From: Bombus terrestris
Taxonomy: Eukaryota; Arthropoda; Insecta; Hymenoptera; Apidae
Reading direction: 5' to 3'
DNA length: 64,000 nucleotides
Assembly: GCF_910591885.1 (NCBI RefSeq)
Contig: NW_025963549.1
Location: 2,914,001-2,978,000 of the forward strand
In this document: piece by piece, positions 34,731 to 43,751 of the stretch
Numbering within the stretch: position 1 is the stretch's first letter
Layout: the number at the start of each line of letters is the position of its first letter
Program-made: the position numbers and the translations under genes
Notes under the pieces: model-generated
The model's input: the letters and a program-made list of their open reading frames with translations, nothing else
Told to the model about the DNA's origin: nothing
Databases searched by the model: none

Positions 34731-34961
34731 CTTCCTGCTTTCGGACGAAGATGAGTCTTCGCTACTGAAGCTAGATTTTCTTTCACGGTAACGTACGAAG
34801 GAATCCAGTTTACCTTCCTTTGTCACTTCACTCGGTTCGCGATAGTTACTTCGTTGTTGCGGATGACCGTAGTCCCAAATAATTCTATCTTCCGTAAATG
34901 ATGAATGTCTTTTGGTTTCCGAACAAACACTATTCACTATGCTGGCAGTAATCGCCAATAA

Positions 34962-35259
34962 TGTCACGTAAAATAAAAAGCAGGAGGCTCGAACGAAAAG
35001 AAAAAAATTAAGGTAACAAAAAAAACAAGAGAATTTATTTCTTGTATTCTGAATTTACACTGATTGCGATTTTGTTCTGAGCTCCAGTCGTGACCTTCCA
35101 AGACTGAAGCTCTTACAATTTGACTTTCGGTAACATCTGTTTCTTCTTTGTTTGTCATCCCTCAATATCCCCACAACCCTGTAGGCGTACGTGACCGTTG
35201 TCACACTTCTAGGACATTCGGTGGAAGGACCGTTAGGATACAGATGACTCATTAGGCAC
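34962..35259 (-). repeat. 5' LTR of gypsy C, first part
   Basis: The first 298 bases of the 383-bp LTR on the plus strand; interrupted by BEL D after ggcac (35255-35259). The remainder is at 42424-42513, which begins with the duplicated ggcac. 298 + 90 - 5 = 383. Confidence 0.92.
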
Positions 35260-35926
35260 TGTAAATTCGTACTATCGCGGGGAGACGCGGTCGTTAGAAT
35301 ACGCGTCAACGAGAGTCGTAAATTCCCGTTACGATTAGAATAATCGACACCACGAATAGTTCGATCCCCGTATTTCGGTTAGGATAATCGGGGTGGTTGA
35401 TGCGGTATAACACTGAGAGTCACAGAATTATAATAATGTATATTTCCAACAACTAGTCTACACGATTGAAAAGATATAAACAATTAACAACTTTATCGCA
35501 CGCAGATAATGTAAATGTATACAGTATCGAGCAAGGCTCTTACACTTGAAGTTAGTCTCTTGGTGGACGTAGCACGATATGATACTTATTAACAGAATAA
35601 GCGAATGTTTGGCAATGTGTAATGTTCGACGCGTCACAAGGAACTGATCCACTTTGGATGATTTCTTTGTCTCATCTTTAAGACGACCCCCACTATACTT
35701 AGGTCACGCCACCGCTCGCGCCTATGCTCACGTATGTCTATTCTTGCGTGGAAAACGTAACGGACCAAATTCGACGTTTCGAGAACTCGCTGCTTGGCAA
35801 CAGCTATGCGCTCGTCGATACATTGTATATGATCCGGCGGTCAGATAAGACGATCTGACTGAGACATTGTAGGGCCGCGAGTGACGGTTAGAAAATACAG
35901 CCTGTGTTAAGCCTCGTGGCGTAACA
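35260..35926 (-). repeat. 3' LTR of BEL D
   Basis: 667 bp, tgtaaattcg to ggcgtaaca on the plus strand. Inside it, tcctccccccgt gives the minus-strand purine run ACGGGGGGAGGA directly before the LTR start TGTTAC. Confidence 0.95.
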
Positions 35927-35972
35927 TCCTCCCCCCGTTGAGAGGGTACCGATCAAATGATATGGTGTGGAG

Positions 35973-37472
35973 TCAGTTGCGTCGCTGGCGAATCTCCTTG
36001 GCTCCGTGTGGGTGGTCGGACTCGTCTAGATCTGGGTGAATGGGTAAGGGGACCAGTCTTTTGACGCCACGATCCAGGGTAGTTGTTGCCGTCTGCACGG
36101 TGGCGGTCCGTATGATTCCGTCGACTCCTGGATGGACCTTGATCACGCGGCCCAAAGGCCATTGCATGGATGGTACGTTATCCTCCCTGAGGACTACTAC
36201 GGTGCCTACTCGGATGTCGTGACTGCCCTTGCTCCATTTATTTCGGATGTTCAGCTCGTTCAGGTATTCTCGATGCCAACGGCTCCAGAAATGTTGTTTG
36301 ATCCTTTGAATATGTTGCCAGCTGGAGAGACGATTGGATGGAGTGTCCTGGAAATCTCGTTCTCGAAAGCTTGTTAGTGCATCTCCGATGAGGAAGTGAC
36401 CGGGAGTAAGGACAAGAAGATCGTTTGGGTCAGATGATATTGGAGTCAGAGGATGGGAGTTGAGGATAGACTCGATTTCAATGATCAGTGTGTTCAAATT
36501 TTCGTATGTTAAGAGCTCGTTACCTGCGACACGTCTGAGATGTCGTTTGAAGGACTTCACCGCAGCCTCCCACAGCCCGCCGAAGTGAGGTGAGTTGGGA
36601 GGAATGAAGTGCCATTCGATTCGTCGATCGGCTAAAAAGGACTGAATCCTTACCTTATGATCGTCGGACTGCAGGAGGTTTCGGAGTTCTCGTAATTCAT
36701 TGTTGGCGCCAACGAAGTTGGTGCCGTTGTCAGAATAAATTGTTACACAGAATCCTCGGCGAGCGATGAATCTTCGCAGAGCAGCAATGAAGGCCTCGCT
36801 AGTGAGATCGGTGACCAGCTCGAGGTGGACTGCTTTAACTGCAAGGCATACGAAGATTGCTACATATACCTTGATTTTTCGTCGGTTGCGATCCTTTCGT
36901 TCCTTGATGTAGAACGGTCCGCAATAATCGATTCCGACGTTCGTAAATGGACGAGATTCCGTTATCCGTGCAGCTGGAAGGTCGCCCATTACGTACTCTA
37001 CTGGAGGTGGATTGGCTCGGCAGCAACGTACGCACTTCTTCAGCGTGCTCCAAACTTGACTACGGCCGTCGATAGGCCAGTAAGATCTCCTTAAGGCATA
37101 TAAGGTAGCTTGAGTTCCGGAGTGGAGATTTAGGAGGTGTTCATGCTCGATTATGAGTGCTGTAACTGAGGATTTGGGTAGAATGATTGGGTGTTTCTGA
37201 GTGAAGGGCATTGGTGAATGACTGAGTCGGCCTCCGACTCGCAATATCTCGTCCTTGTCCAGAAATGGATTGAGTCGTTGCAGCTTCCCCTTCACTGCAG
37301 AATTTCGATCTGTGCGGAGAGTACGTATTTCATCTGGAAAATAACAGAGTTGTAACAATTTGACCAATTTGTTATGCGCATTGGTTAAATCATGTGTGGT
37401 TAGAGGTCCCCCCGATCCTGTTTTTGCCTCCATCGGAGGCAACGAGCGGCAATTCTTATCAGCTTGGGCCAA
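35973..37472 (-). CDS. pol: Integrase of BEL D with C-terminal DUF5641-type region
   Basis: Inserts the cDNA copy into host DNA. In this 499-codon frame the zinc-binding region is H112, H117, C147, C150 (EHLLNLHSGT and KKCVRCC). The core has Asp182 (VGIDYCGPF), the second Asp in IYSDNGTNF and Glu in FGGLWEAAVKS, the D-D-E arrangement. The C-terminus (WQHIQRIKQHFWSRWHREYL, then VVLREDNVPSMQWPLGRVI) is the region typical of BEL/Pao integrases. The frame start is arbitrary: it overlaps the end of the RT-RNase H frame by about 70 bases and is offset by -1, so it needs a frameshift or repair of an indel to be made as part of Pol. Confidence 0.92.
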   Translation of the reverse strand: MAQADKNCRSLPPMEAKTGSGGPLTTHDLTNAHNKLVKLLQLCYFPDEIRTLRTDRNSAVKGKLQRLNPFLDKDEILRVGGRLSHSPMPFTQKHPIILPKSSVTALIIEHEHLLNLHSGTQATLYALRRSYWPIDGRSQVWSTLKKCVRCCRANPPPVEYVMGDLPAARITESRPFTNVGIDYCGPFYIKERKDRNRRKIKVYVAIFVCLAVKAVHLELVTDLTSEAFIAALRRFIARRGFCVTIYSDNGTNFVGANNELRELRNLLQSDDHKVRIQSFLADRRIEWHFIPPNSPHFGGLWEAAVKSFKRHLRRVAGNELLTYENLNTLIIEIESILNSHPLTPISSDPNDLLVLTPGHFLIGDALTSFRERDFQDTPSNRLSSWQHIQRIKQHFWSRWHREYLNELNIRNKWSKGSHDIRVGTVVVLREDNVPSMQWPLGRVIKVHPGVDGIIRTATVQTATTTLDRGVKRLVPLPIHPDLDESDHPHGAKEIRQRRN

Positions 37473-39925
37473 GAGGAATATCTCTCCAGTAGACTGTGGT
37501 CAGGCGGAGTCACGGACAGACATGTTGCCTTCTTTTGCTCTGGTATTTCAACTAATGGTACTGGGTTCCACGACGGCCAGTATTTTTCAGGTTGTTGGAG
37601 CCATTCTGGTCCATGTTGCCAAATGGTAGATCGCAGGAAGTCTTGGGGTGATTGGCCTCGAGATATGAGATCTGCAGGGTTATCGGTAGTGGGAATGTGG
37701 CGCCAATCTGAGGTGTGAGTCTTTTGTTGAATCTCTGTCACACGATTGGCGACGAAGGTTTTCAGCGTATGGGGTGATGTATTAATCCAGTGTAAAACGA
37801 TTGTAGAATCAGTCCAGTAAACGGTCCGAGAAATGTTGCTTGGTAACGCTTGAAGGACTGTAGTGGCCAATGATGCGAGAAGAAGTGCTCCACTCAGTTC
37901 CAGCCTTGGAATGGTTTGTGATTTGAGTGGAGCCACTTTTGACCTTGCGGTGAGGAGTCGTGTCCAAACATGACCATCCGGAGCGATGGTGCGAAGGTAG
38001 ACGCATGCCCCATACGCCCTTTCGCTGGCGTCGCAGAATCCGTGTAATTCAATTTCCGCTGCAGTCTTGATTATAGTTTTACGTGGAAACTTCACGTTAT
38101 TTAGCAAAGGTAGCTGTGAATAATATTTGCTCCATTCTGTGTGTACGTCAGCCGGAAGAGATTCGTCCCAGTCAAGTTTTAAAGTCCAAAGTCGTTGGAG
38201 CAACATCTTAGCGCGAACGATCACTGGTGCCAGTAATCCAAAAGGGTCGTAGATCTTGGCAATTTCGGAGCTGATTGTTCTCTTCGTAATTCGAGAGGCG
38301 GTAGGATTGATTTTGACGGAATATAGGATCGAATCGTCAAAGGAATTCCAAACAACACCCAGAGTTTTGAAAGTTTGCGATTCGCCTAGTAGCAGCTTAT
38401 CGTTTATGTCCTGCTCGGAAAGTCCTCGTAGCAGTTCCCGGTCGTTCGCTGCCCATTTTCGGATGTTTAAGCCGGCTAATTTAAGCAATTCTATGAGCTC
38501 TGTTCTTAGTGATTGTGCCTCGTTCTTTGTTTCGGCTCCTGTGAGAACATCGTCGACGTAGAAGTCTCGCTGCAATACCATCGCTGCTCGTGGGTATCGA
38601 TGTCCCTCGTCGTCTGCCAGTTGTTTGAGGCACCGAATGGCTAGATAGGGGGCCGCTGACTGCCCGAATGTCACTGTGTTAAGTTGATAGATGTCCACTT
38701 CTCCGTCCGAGTTGCGCCACAAGATTTGTTGGAATTTCCGATCCTCTGGACGCACAAGAAATTGTCGATACATCTTTTCGACATCGCCTGTAATGACATA
38801 CTGATGAAAACGAAATCTTAAAAGGATAAGAAATATGTCGTCTTGTAGTTTCGGTCCCGTATGAAGTACGTCGTTTAATGAAACTCCGGTGGTGGTTGGT
38901 GCAGATCCGTCAAACACAACTCGGAGTTTTGTAGTCCGGCTGGATTCTTTGATCACGCCGTGATGTGGCAGAAAATATCCGTCGTCCGTGCAGTGGTCCG
39001 TGGTGATCTTCGTCATATGTCCTAATTCCAAGTATTCTTGTATTACGGCGTGATAGTCGGCTTCGAATTGTTTGTCTCGTTGGAATCGACGGCAGAGGGA
39101 AGTGAGTCGCTTCATTGCCATGGCTTTGGAAGATCCAAGCGGAGGAGTTGTTTCGTTGAATGGGAGAGCGACAACGTATCGCCCTTCGTTGTTGCGTTGA
39201 ACGTGATTTCGAAAGTGCTCCTCGCACTGTCGTTCCGATTCCGAAATTCTTGCGGTGGGCGGTCCCTCGTCGATTTCCAAAAAACGGGCGAGGTCCGCCT
39301 GTAAAGCCGTCGTGGAGGTGTGAAATGCGTATGCTAATGATTGTGAGGTTGGGCTCCCCCCGATGACCCATCCGAATCTCGTCTTTTGCAGACGCAAGTC
39401 GGGCCCGTTTGCTTGACTGATATCAAGTTGGCCGACACAGAGTGATGCTAGTGTTGGTCCGGCGCTCAACAATATTTCGATCGGAGCAGGTCTATGGAAT
39501 CTTGGATCGGCTAATTGGAGATTCCTAGGTATCTGTATCGTTGAGCGATCTACGGGTTGGTTTGGGACCCAAGACGCGATAGTCGGTATGATCAGAAACG
39601 TCAAGTTGCGTTCGTATGTGCCGTCAATAGAGGTGATCGTGGCCGTGATGTAGCGTTTCGAGGTCGTCGATAACGTGTTGAGTGCTCCGATTGGGACCGA
39701 ACATTTCTGTTGATTGAGTTTTAATGAGTTAGCGAGCCTTTCGGTGATAAAGTTCATGCTAGAGCCGGTATCTAGCAGAGCTCTACAACGAACTGGTTGA
39801 ATTTCATTATTCAAGATGTTGACCTGCGCTGTGACTAACAAGTCGTGTTGCAATTGTTCAAAAGGGAGCGGGGTCGATGAGTCCGTTTTCTGTGGTTCGG
39901 TCCCTAACAGGCTCGTCTGATGACG
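37400..39925 (-). CDS. pol: Protease, reverse transcriptase and RNase H of BEL D
   Basis: In frame with gag, starting right after the TGA at 39926-39928. An aspartic protease site LLDTGSSMNF is near 39770; then the Pao-type insert (LDISQANGPDLRLQKTRFGW); RT with GDVEKMYRQFLV and the FYVDDVLTG box at about 38552-38563; RNase H beginning LHGFCDASERAYGACVY near 38040 with IPRLELSGALL and YWTDSTIVLHWI. The frame runs off at a TAA at 37400, just after CLRWRQK, where the continuation into integrase is found in the -1 frame. No catalytic residue appears lost. Confidence 0.92.
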   Translation of the reverse strand, partial: RHQTSLLGTEPQKTDSSTPLPFEQLQHDLLVTAQVNILNNEIQPVRCRALLDTGSSMNFITERLANSLKLNQQKCSVPIGALNTLSTTSKRYITATITSIDGTYERNLTFLIIPTIASWVPNQPVDRSTIQIPRNLQLADPRFHRPAPIEILLSAGPTLASLCVGQLDISQANGPDLRLQKTRFGWVIGGSPTSQSLAYAFHTSTTALQADLARFLEIDEGPPTARISESERQCEEHFRNHVQRNNEGRYVVALPFNETTPPLGSSKAMAMKRLTSLCRRFQRDKQFEADYHAVIQEYLELGHMTKITTDHCTDDGYFLPHHGVIKESSRTTKLRVVFDGSAPTTTGVSLNDVLHTGPKLQDDIFLILLRFRFHQYVITGDVEKMYRQFLVRPEDRKFQQILWRNSDGEVDIYQLNTVTFGQSAAPYLAIRCLKQLADDEGHRYPRAAMVLQRDFYVDDVLTGAETKNEAQSLRTELIELLKLAGLNIRKWAANDRELLRGLSEQDINDKLLLGESQTFKTLGVVWNSFDDSILYSVKINPTASRITKRTISSEIAKIYDPFGLLAPVIVRAKMLLQRLWTLKLDWDESLPADVHTEWSKYYSQLPLLNNVKFPRKTIIKTAAEIELHGFCDASERAYGACVYLRTIAPDGHVWTRLLTARSKVAPLKSQTIPRLELSGALLLASLATTVLQALPSNISRTVYWTDSTIVLHWINTSPHTLKTFVANRVTEIQQKTHTSDWRHIPTTDNPADLISRGQSPQDFLRSTIWQHGPEWLQQPEKYWPSWNPVPLVEIPEQKKATCLSVTPPDHSLLERYSSWPKLIRIAARCLRWRQKQDRGDL

Positions 39926-41497
39926 TCATTGTTTTCCGTGTCGTTTAGGGCTGGACGATATGGTCGATCCCGATGCCGACGATCGCGGTAACCGAGATTC
40001 GCGTTTCGGGGATGTTCGCGGAGACGTTCGGGGAGACTCTTGGCGAGAATCTCGACGAGACGCTCGGGGAGACGTTCGGGGAGACGCTCGGGGAGACGTT
40101 CGGGGAGACGCTCGGGGAGACTCTCGGCGAGAATCTCGGCGAGAATCTCGGCGAGAATACTGGCGAGACGCTCGGGGAGACGAAGATGAGCGTCTCGAAC
40201 GATGTGACGAACGCGGGGACGGTGAACTGGGCGAAGATCGACCGCTGGATGATCGGTCGCTCGACGATCGGCCGCTCGATGTTCGGTCGACACGTGTTCG
40301 TGTTTTGCTATGCCCCTGGTCTTGATGCAGATACGTGTGATGTCGCTGTCTACAGATGCGACATGATCCCGCGGAGCATTGAGTGAGAGCGTGTCCCTTG
40401 CCTAAACAATTGGTACAGAGCGACGCCCTTTTGGCGATTTCCAGGCGTTCTTTGGGCGTCTTCGTTTTGAAGACATGGCAATTCCATAATTTGTGTTGTC
40501 CGTGGCAGTTCGGACACACCAACGTATTATGTGTAGTTACGAATGTATAACTTCGCGGCGCGTCCTGTCGCCGACGGTCGTGTTGCTCGGACGCCCCCCT
40601 TTTGACGGTTAATGATGAGCATGCTCTGTCGCTATTCGTCCGTGTTTTCAAAAAATCCACTAAATGCGTATATGGCGGCAATTTCTTGTCCGGTAGGGTA
40701 TGTTGCCATTCGCGAACGACGGCTGAGGGTAACTTCGACGTGACAAGCTTTATGAGAAAGGCGTTTGACGTGACTGGGTCCCCGAGTCTTTCTAACGCTT
40801 GAAGATGTACTTTGACTGTCTCGATAAGATCGTCTATGGCTTCGGGTGTTTCTTTAGTTATTCTGGGATAGTCGAGAATCAGGTCCCTGTGACGCATGCA
40901 GATCTGGCGGTGGCAGTCGAATTTTTCCCTAAGAGCGTCCATGGCGATTGCGTAATTTGCGTCGGTGATGGGTAATGACTGTATGCTTCGCGCGGCCCAG
41001 CCAGTCAGGGCTGTTCGGAGATGATGAAATTTCTGAACCGGTGCTAAATTTTCATTTCTATCTATCGCTGATGAGAAGGCATCGTGAAACGAATGCCAAT
41101 CCTCGAGGGCGCCATCAAATGTAGGTATGCGAATCTCCGGTAGTTTAAGCGGTGCGGACTCGCGGCCGACGGCTGATTCGCCGCTTGTCGACTGTGACGG
41201 CGTGCTCCGTCGTGTATTGCTTAATTGTTTGGCTACTCGGCGTTGCAGCCTCTCGTATTCTTCCTCTAGCTCACTGCCGCGCGCGGTCTCTCCCTCGTCT
41301 AGAGTTACGATCTGGTATTGTAGTGCACGGATGTCCTTCTCGTAGGTTTCTAGACGGTCTTTAATGTGAAGCAAGTCGAACTCGTCCGGACAGCCTGATT
41401 GTTCAATGTCGCCCAGTTTTTTTGCGAGGCGTGTAAACTGGGCGCTACAGTAGCCCCGGCGACGACGCAAGTTGGCGAGCTCGTCTCCGGTTGCCAT
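39926..41497 (-). CDS. gag: Gag of BEL D
   Basis: 523 codons from ATG at 41495-41497, about 240 bp downstream of the primer site. The N-terminal half has the conserved BEL Gag region (LPEIRIPTFDGALEDWHSFHDAF, shown here in part as IPTFDGALEDWHSFHDAF), followed by HLRTALTGWAARSI. Zinc knuckles near residues 330-395: CPNCHGQHKLWNC, CTNCLGKGHALTQC and CRICRQRHHTYLH. The C-terminal 130 residues are Ser/Arg/Pro-rich (repeats of SPRTSPRA type) encoded by a 12-bp minisatellite at about 40010-40190. It ends in TGA and the next codons continue in frame to protease. Confidence 0.92.
   Translation of the reverse strand: MATGDELANLRRRRGYCSAQFTRLAKKLGDIEQSGCPDEFDLLHIKDRLETYEKDIRALQYQIVTLDEGETARGSELEEEYERLQRRVAKQLSNTRRSTPSQSTSGESAVGRESAPLKLPEIRIPTFDGALEDWHSFHDAFSSAIDRNENLAPVQKFHHLRTALTGWAARSIQSLPITDANYAIAMDALREKFDCHRQICMRHRDLILDYPRITKETPEAIDDLIETVKVHLQALERLGDPVTSNAFLIKLVTSKLPSAVVREWQHTLPDKKLPPYTHLVDFLKTRTNSDRACSSLTVKRGASEQHDRRRQDAPRSYTFVTTHNTLVCPNCHGQHKLWNCHVFKTKTPKERLEIAKRASLCTNCLGKGHALTQCSAGSCRICRQRHHTYLHQDQGHSKTRTRVDRTSSGRSSSDRSSSGRSSPSSPSPRSSHRSRRSSSSPRASRQYSRRDSRRDSRRESPRASPRTSPRASPRTSPRASRRDSRQESPRTSPRTSPKRESRLPRSSASGSTISSSPKRHGKQ
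40010..40190. repeat. 12-bp minisatellite inside BEL gag
   Basis: Imperfect repeats of gagacgctcggg / gagacgttcggg. Because the period is a multiple of three and lacks stops, open frames of about 120-140 codons arise on the plus strand as well; these are shadows of gag. Confidence 0.85.
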
Positions 41498-41737
41498 TAT
41501 TTTTTATGTAATTGGTAATGAAATCGTTTGAACTTACTTCTGTTGGCGATTGTCCACTTTGTGGCGGGAGGCTGTGTGGTTGCGTTTCAACCACCGAATT
41601 ATACCTCTTCAAAGGTGACGACCCTTTACGTTACTGACCTCGCTGGGGTGGTAACGCTTCTGCTGCTGGTTGTGTTGGATTCACGTGGCACTGTATGAGA
41701 GTGGGTGTCACTGGCGTGCACTTTTCACTTGACACAG

Positions 41738-41756
41738 AATCCGGCTCGAAGGACCA
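41738..41756 (-). other. tRNA-Tyr primer binding site of BEL D
   Basis: The plus strand aatccggctcgaaggacca is identical to the 3' end of insect tRNA-Tyr (recalled as ending AATCCGGCTCGAAGGA plus CCA). It abuts the 5' LTR at 41757 with no gap. Confidence 0.85.
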
Positions 41757-42423
41757 TGTAAATTCGTACTATCGCGGGGAGACGCGGTCGTTAGAATACG
41801 CGTCAACGAGAGTCGTAAATTCCCGTTACGATTAGAATAATCGACACCACGAATAGTTCGATCCCCGTATTTCGGTTAGGATAATCGGGGTGGTTGATGC
41901 GGTATAACACTGAGAGTCACAGAATTATAATAATGTATATTTCCAACAACTAGTCTACACGATTGAAAAGATATAAACAATTAACAACTTTATCGCACGC
42001 AGATAATGTAAATGTATACAGTATCGAGCAAGGCTCTTACACTTGAAGTTAGTCTCTTGGTGGACGTAGCACGATATGATACTTATTAACAGAATAAGCG
42101 AATGTTTGGCAATGTGTAATGTTCGACGCGTCACAAGGAACTGATCCACTTTGGATGATTTCTTTGTCTCATCTTTAAGACGACCCCCACTATACTTAGG
42201 TCACGCCACCGCTCGCGCCTATGCTCACGTATGTCTATTCTTGCGTGGAAAACGTAACGGACCAAATTCGACGTTTCGAGAACTCGCTGCTTGGCAACAG
42301 CTATGCGCTCGTCGATACATTGTATATGATCCGGCGGTCAGATAAGACGATCTGACTGAGACATTGTAGGGCCGCGAGTGACGGTTAGAAAATACAGCCT
42401 GTGTTAAGCCTCGTGGCGTAACA
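41757..42423 (-). repeat. 5' LTR of BEL D
   Basis: 667 bp, same ends as 35260-35926. The promoter of the element should lie here. Confidence 0.95.
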
Positions 42424-42513
42424 GGCACTTCGGCGATATACATTGTCGCCAAGGCCGCCACATCTCTATCTCCATCATCGGTCCATCGGATTTGAAGTAT
42501 GCCGGTCGTGACA
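42424..42513 (-). repeat. 5' LTR of gypsy C, remaining part
   Basis: Starts with the duplicated ggcac and ends cggtcgtgaca, followed by the CTCG duplication of gypsy C. Confidence 0.92.
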
Positions 42514-43345
42514 CTCGCTCGTGCCGGTTGTTGACTGACGATGGAAATTTCCATGTCCCCTGCTCCTATTTCCTTTGTTTCCTCCTCCTCTGCTGCGACC
42601 ACGTGTTGACCCAAGCCAAAAACTGATACTGTTTCCCGCTTCGACGCCATTTTGACACTCTCTCCCAAAATGTCCTACTCTTCCACATCTGAAGCATCCT
42701 TCCTTTTTTGCAGAAAAGGCGTTGGTTTGCATTTCTCCTCGATTGGACTTATTTTTCCTCTCCGCTATTTCAATTTTATTTTTTAAATACGCTACCGTTT
42801 GATTTTCGGCTTTCAGTGCATCTACTATATCCGCTATGTAGCTGTATTCTTCGGGTAACGTATTCAGCATGTAAGTTAGTTTTTCCCTCTCACTCACTTG
42901 TGCACCCGCACATTTTAATTCGTTTATTAATTTTTCGAAATCGCTAAAGAACGATGCTAAATCACTGTAGTTCTCAAGTTTTATCTTTTCCAATCTCCTT
43001 CTGCATACGATCTGTAGTGCCGTCGAATCTGTCAAGTACATTTCATCAAACTTTTTTACTATCTCATACGCCGTTTTTTCTTCTCTAATCTATTCCAATG
43101 GTCTGTTTGTGATGGCACTATAAATTATATTTATTGCCTTCGGATCCTTTTTGTCCCAGTCTTCACTGTCTGTTTTTTTGTCTTCACCCTAGTTGTGAAA
43201 ACCTCGCATTCTCTATACTTGAGAAACATCGTTATTCTTTGCTTCCAGATACCGTAAATATCCATCGAAAATAGGTATCATGATTTCCAATCTCTCCATT
43301 TTAAATGATTCCTTATCTCTTACTCAAGCGTTCCTACGTGCTCCA
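42514..43345 (-). pseudogene. gag: Gag of copia E1
   Basis: Open at 42475-43041 in the same frame as E2 gag. It shows LKNKIEIAERKNKSN, a CCHC knuckle (CFRCGRVGHFGREC) and an Arg/Gly-rich tail, cut at the 3' end by gypsy C. The N-terminal part (43042-43345) has extra stops compared with E2 (52557-53345). Confidence 0.82.
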
Positions 43346-43451
43346 AGTGTATTTTTCCTCTTTGTAACCTTTGAACGTTTCTTTCCTTACTGAAGACTCA
43401 CTCGCCCTAACTCGCAATATTGAAAACCACGCACTAAAATAATTGGCAAAA

Positions 43452-43474
43452 CTATGAACCACGCTCTGCTACCA
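43452..43474 (-). other. Primer binding region of copia E1
   Basis: Plus strand acgctctgctacca next to the LTR: its last 12 bases equal the 3' end of initiator tRNA-Met. The same bases are present in E2 at 53541-53554. Confidence 0.65.
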
Positions 43475-43719
43475 TGTAAAGATATAGAATGGATTCGGAA
43501 ATACCAATAATTCCGTTTATTTAGCACACAACAGTTATACATATATCTTAAACTCTAAAGACCACGAAACCCTACTCGCACGCACGCTTGTTGTCAACAG
43601 ACTCTTTCAGATACTTCTAACGACTGACTCTTGTCTTTTGTCCCAACTAAGGCCTGGACGTCCTCTGACGCTTATACACACATTCACATGTACAGTGTAA
43701 ATGTATCATGTTCCTAGCA
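43475..43719 (-). repeat. 5' LTR of copia E1
   Basis: 245 bp, tgtaaagatatag to ttcctagca. The CMTR1 pseudogene sequence begins immediately after it. Confidence 0.88.
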
Positions 43720-43751
43720 GAATTGTTATGCGACTGATGCATCAACATACC

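Larger units (their letters stand above)
35260..42423 (-). mobile_element. BEL/Pao retrotransposon, family D, near intact
   Basis: A young element of 7164 bp: LTRs 35260-35926 and 41757-42423 (both 667 bp; I found no difference in the stretches compared), 5-bp target duplication GGCAC, primer site 41738-41756, gag 39926-41497, protease-RT-RNase H 37400-39925, integrase 35973-37472, and polypurine tract about 35927-35938. BEL/Pao pols are usually one frame; here a TGA separates gag from pol and the frame changes once before integrase. The undisturbed target is visible at 29914 and 52501. Confidence 0.95.
29625..42513 (-). mobile_element. Ty3/gypsy element, family C, carrying BEL D in its 5' LTR
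   Basis: LTRs of 383 bp: 29625-30007 (3') and 34962-35259 plus 42424-42513 (5', split by BEL D). The 4-bp target duplication CTCG is at 29621-29624 and 42514-42517. Internal order on the minus strand: gag, protease, RT and RNase H in one frame, then integrase. No envelope gene: only about 80 bp lie between pol and the 3' LTR. The RT blocks resemble the 17.6/297/gypsy lineage. One TAG in RNase H and one frame change before integrase disable it. The LTR pair differs at about seven positions in the part I compared. Confidence 0.9.
25237..43719 (-). mobile_element. Copia element E1 (interrupted by three later insertions)
   Basis: A Ty1/copia element whose own parts are 25237-28503, 29441-29624 and 42514-43719. 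It is interrupted by a solo LTR-B (28504-29440) and by gypsy C (29625-42513), which itself contains BEL D. LTRs are 245 bp. The primer site left of 43475 reads gctctgctacca on the plus strand, the 3' end of initiator tRNA-Met. It shares its main defects with E2 (48757-53799): TAG in RNase H, TAA plus a frame change before RT. It was therefore dead before duplication. Confidence 0.85.

Noticed and set aside
35458..35848. Pairs of 64-codon frames in the BEL LTR, repeated at 41955-42345 and partly at 60485-60679
   Set aside because: They lie in LTRs, are repeated only because the LTRs are, and have no coding features.
37395..37475. Programmed -1 frameshift site in BEL D
   Set aside because: The A and G runs are not in the phase of a canonical slippery heptamer relative to the RNase H frame; kept only as a finding to check.
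39960..40386. Plus-strand open frames with GETLGET-type repeats
   Set aside because: They are antisense shadows of the 12-bp minisatellite in BEL gag, whose minus-strand frame continues far outside the repeat and has zinc knuckles.
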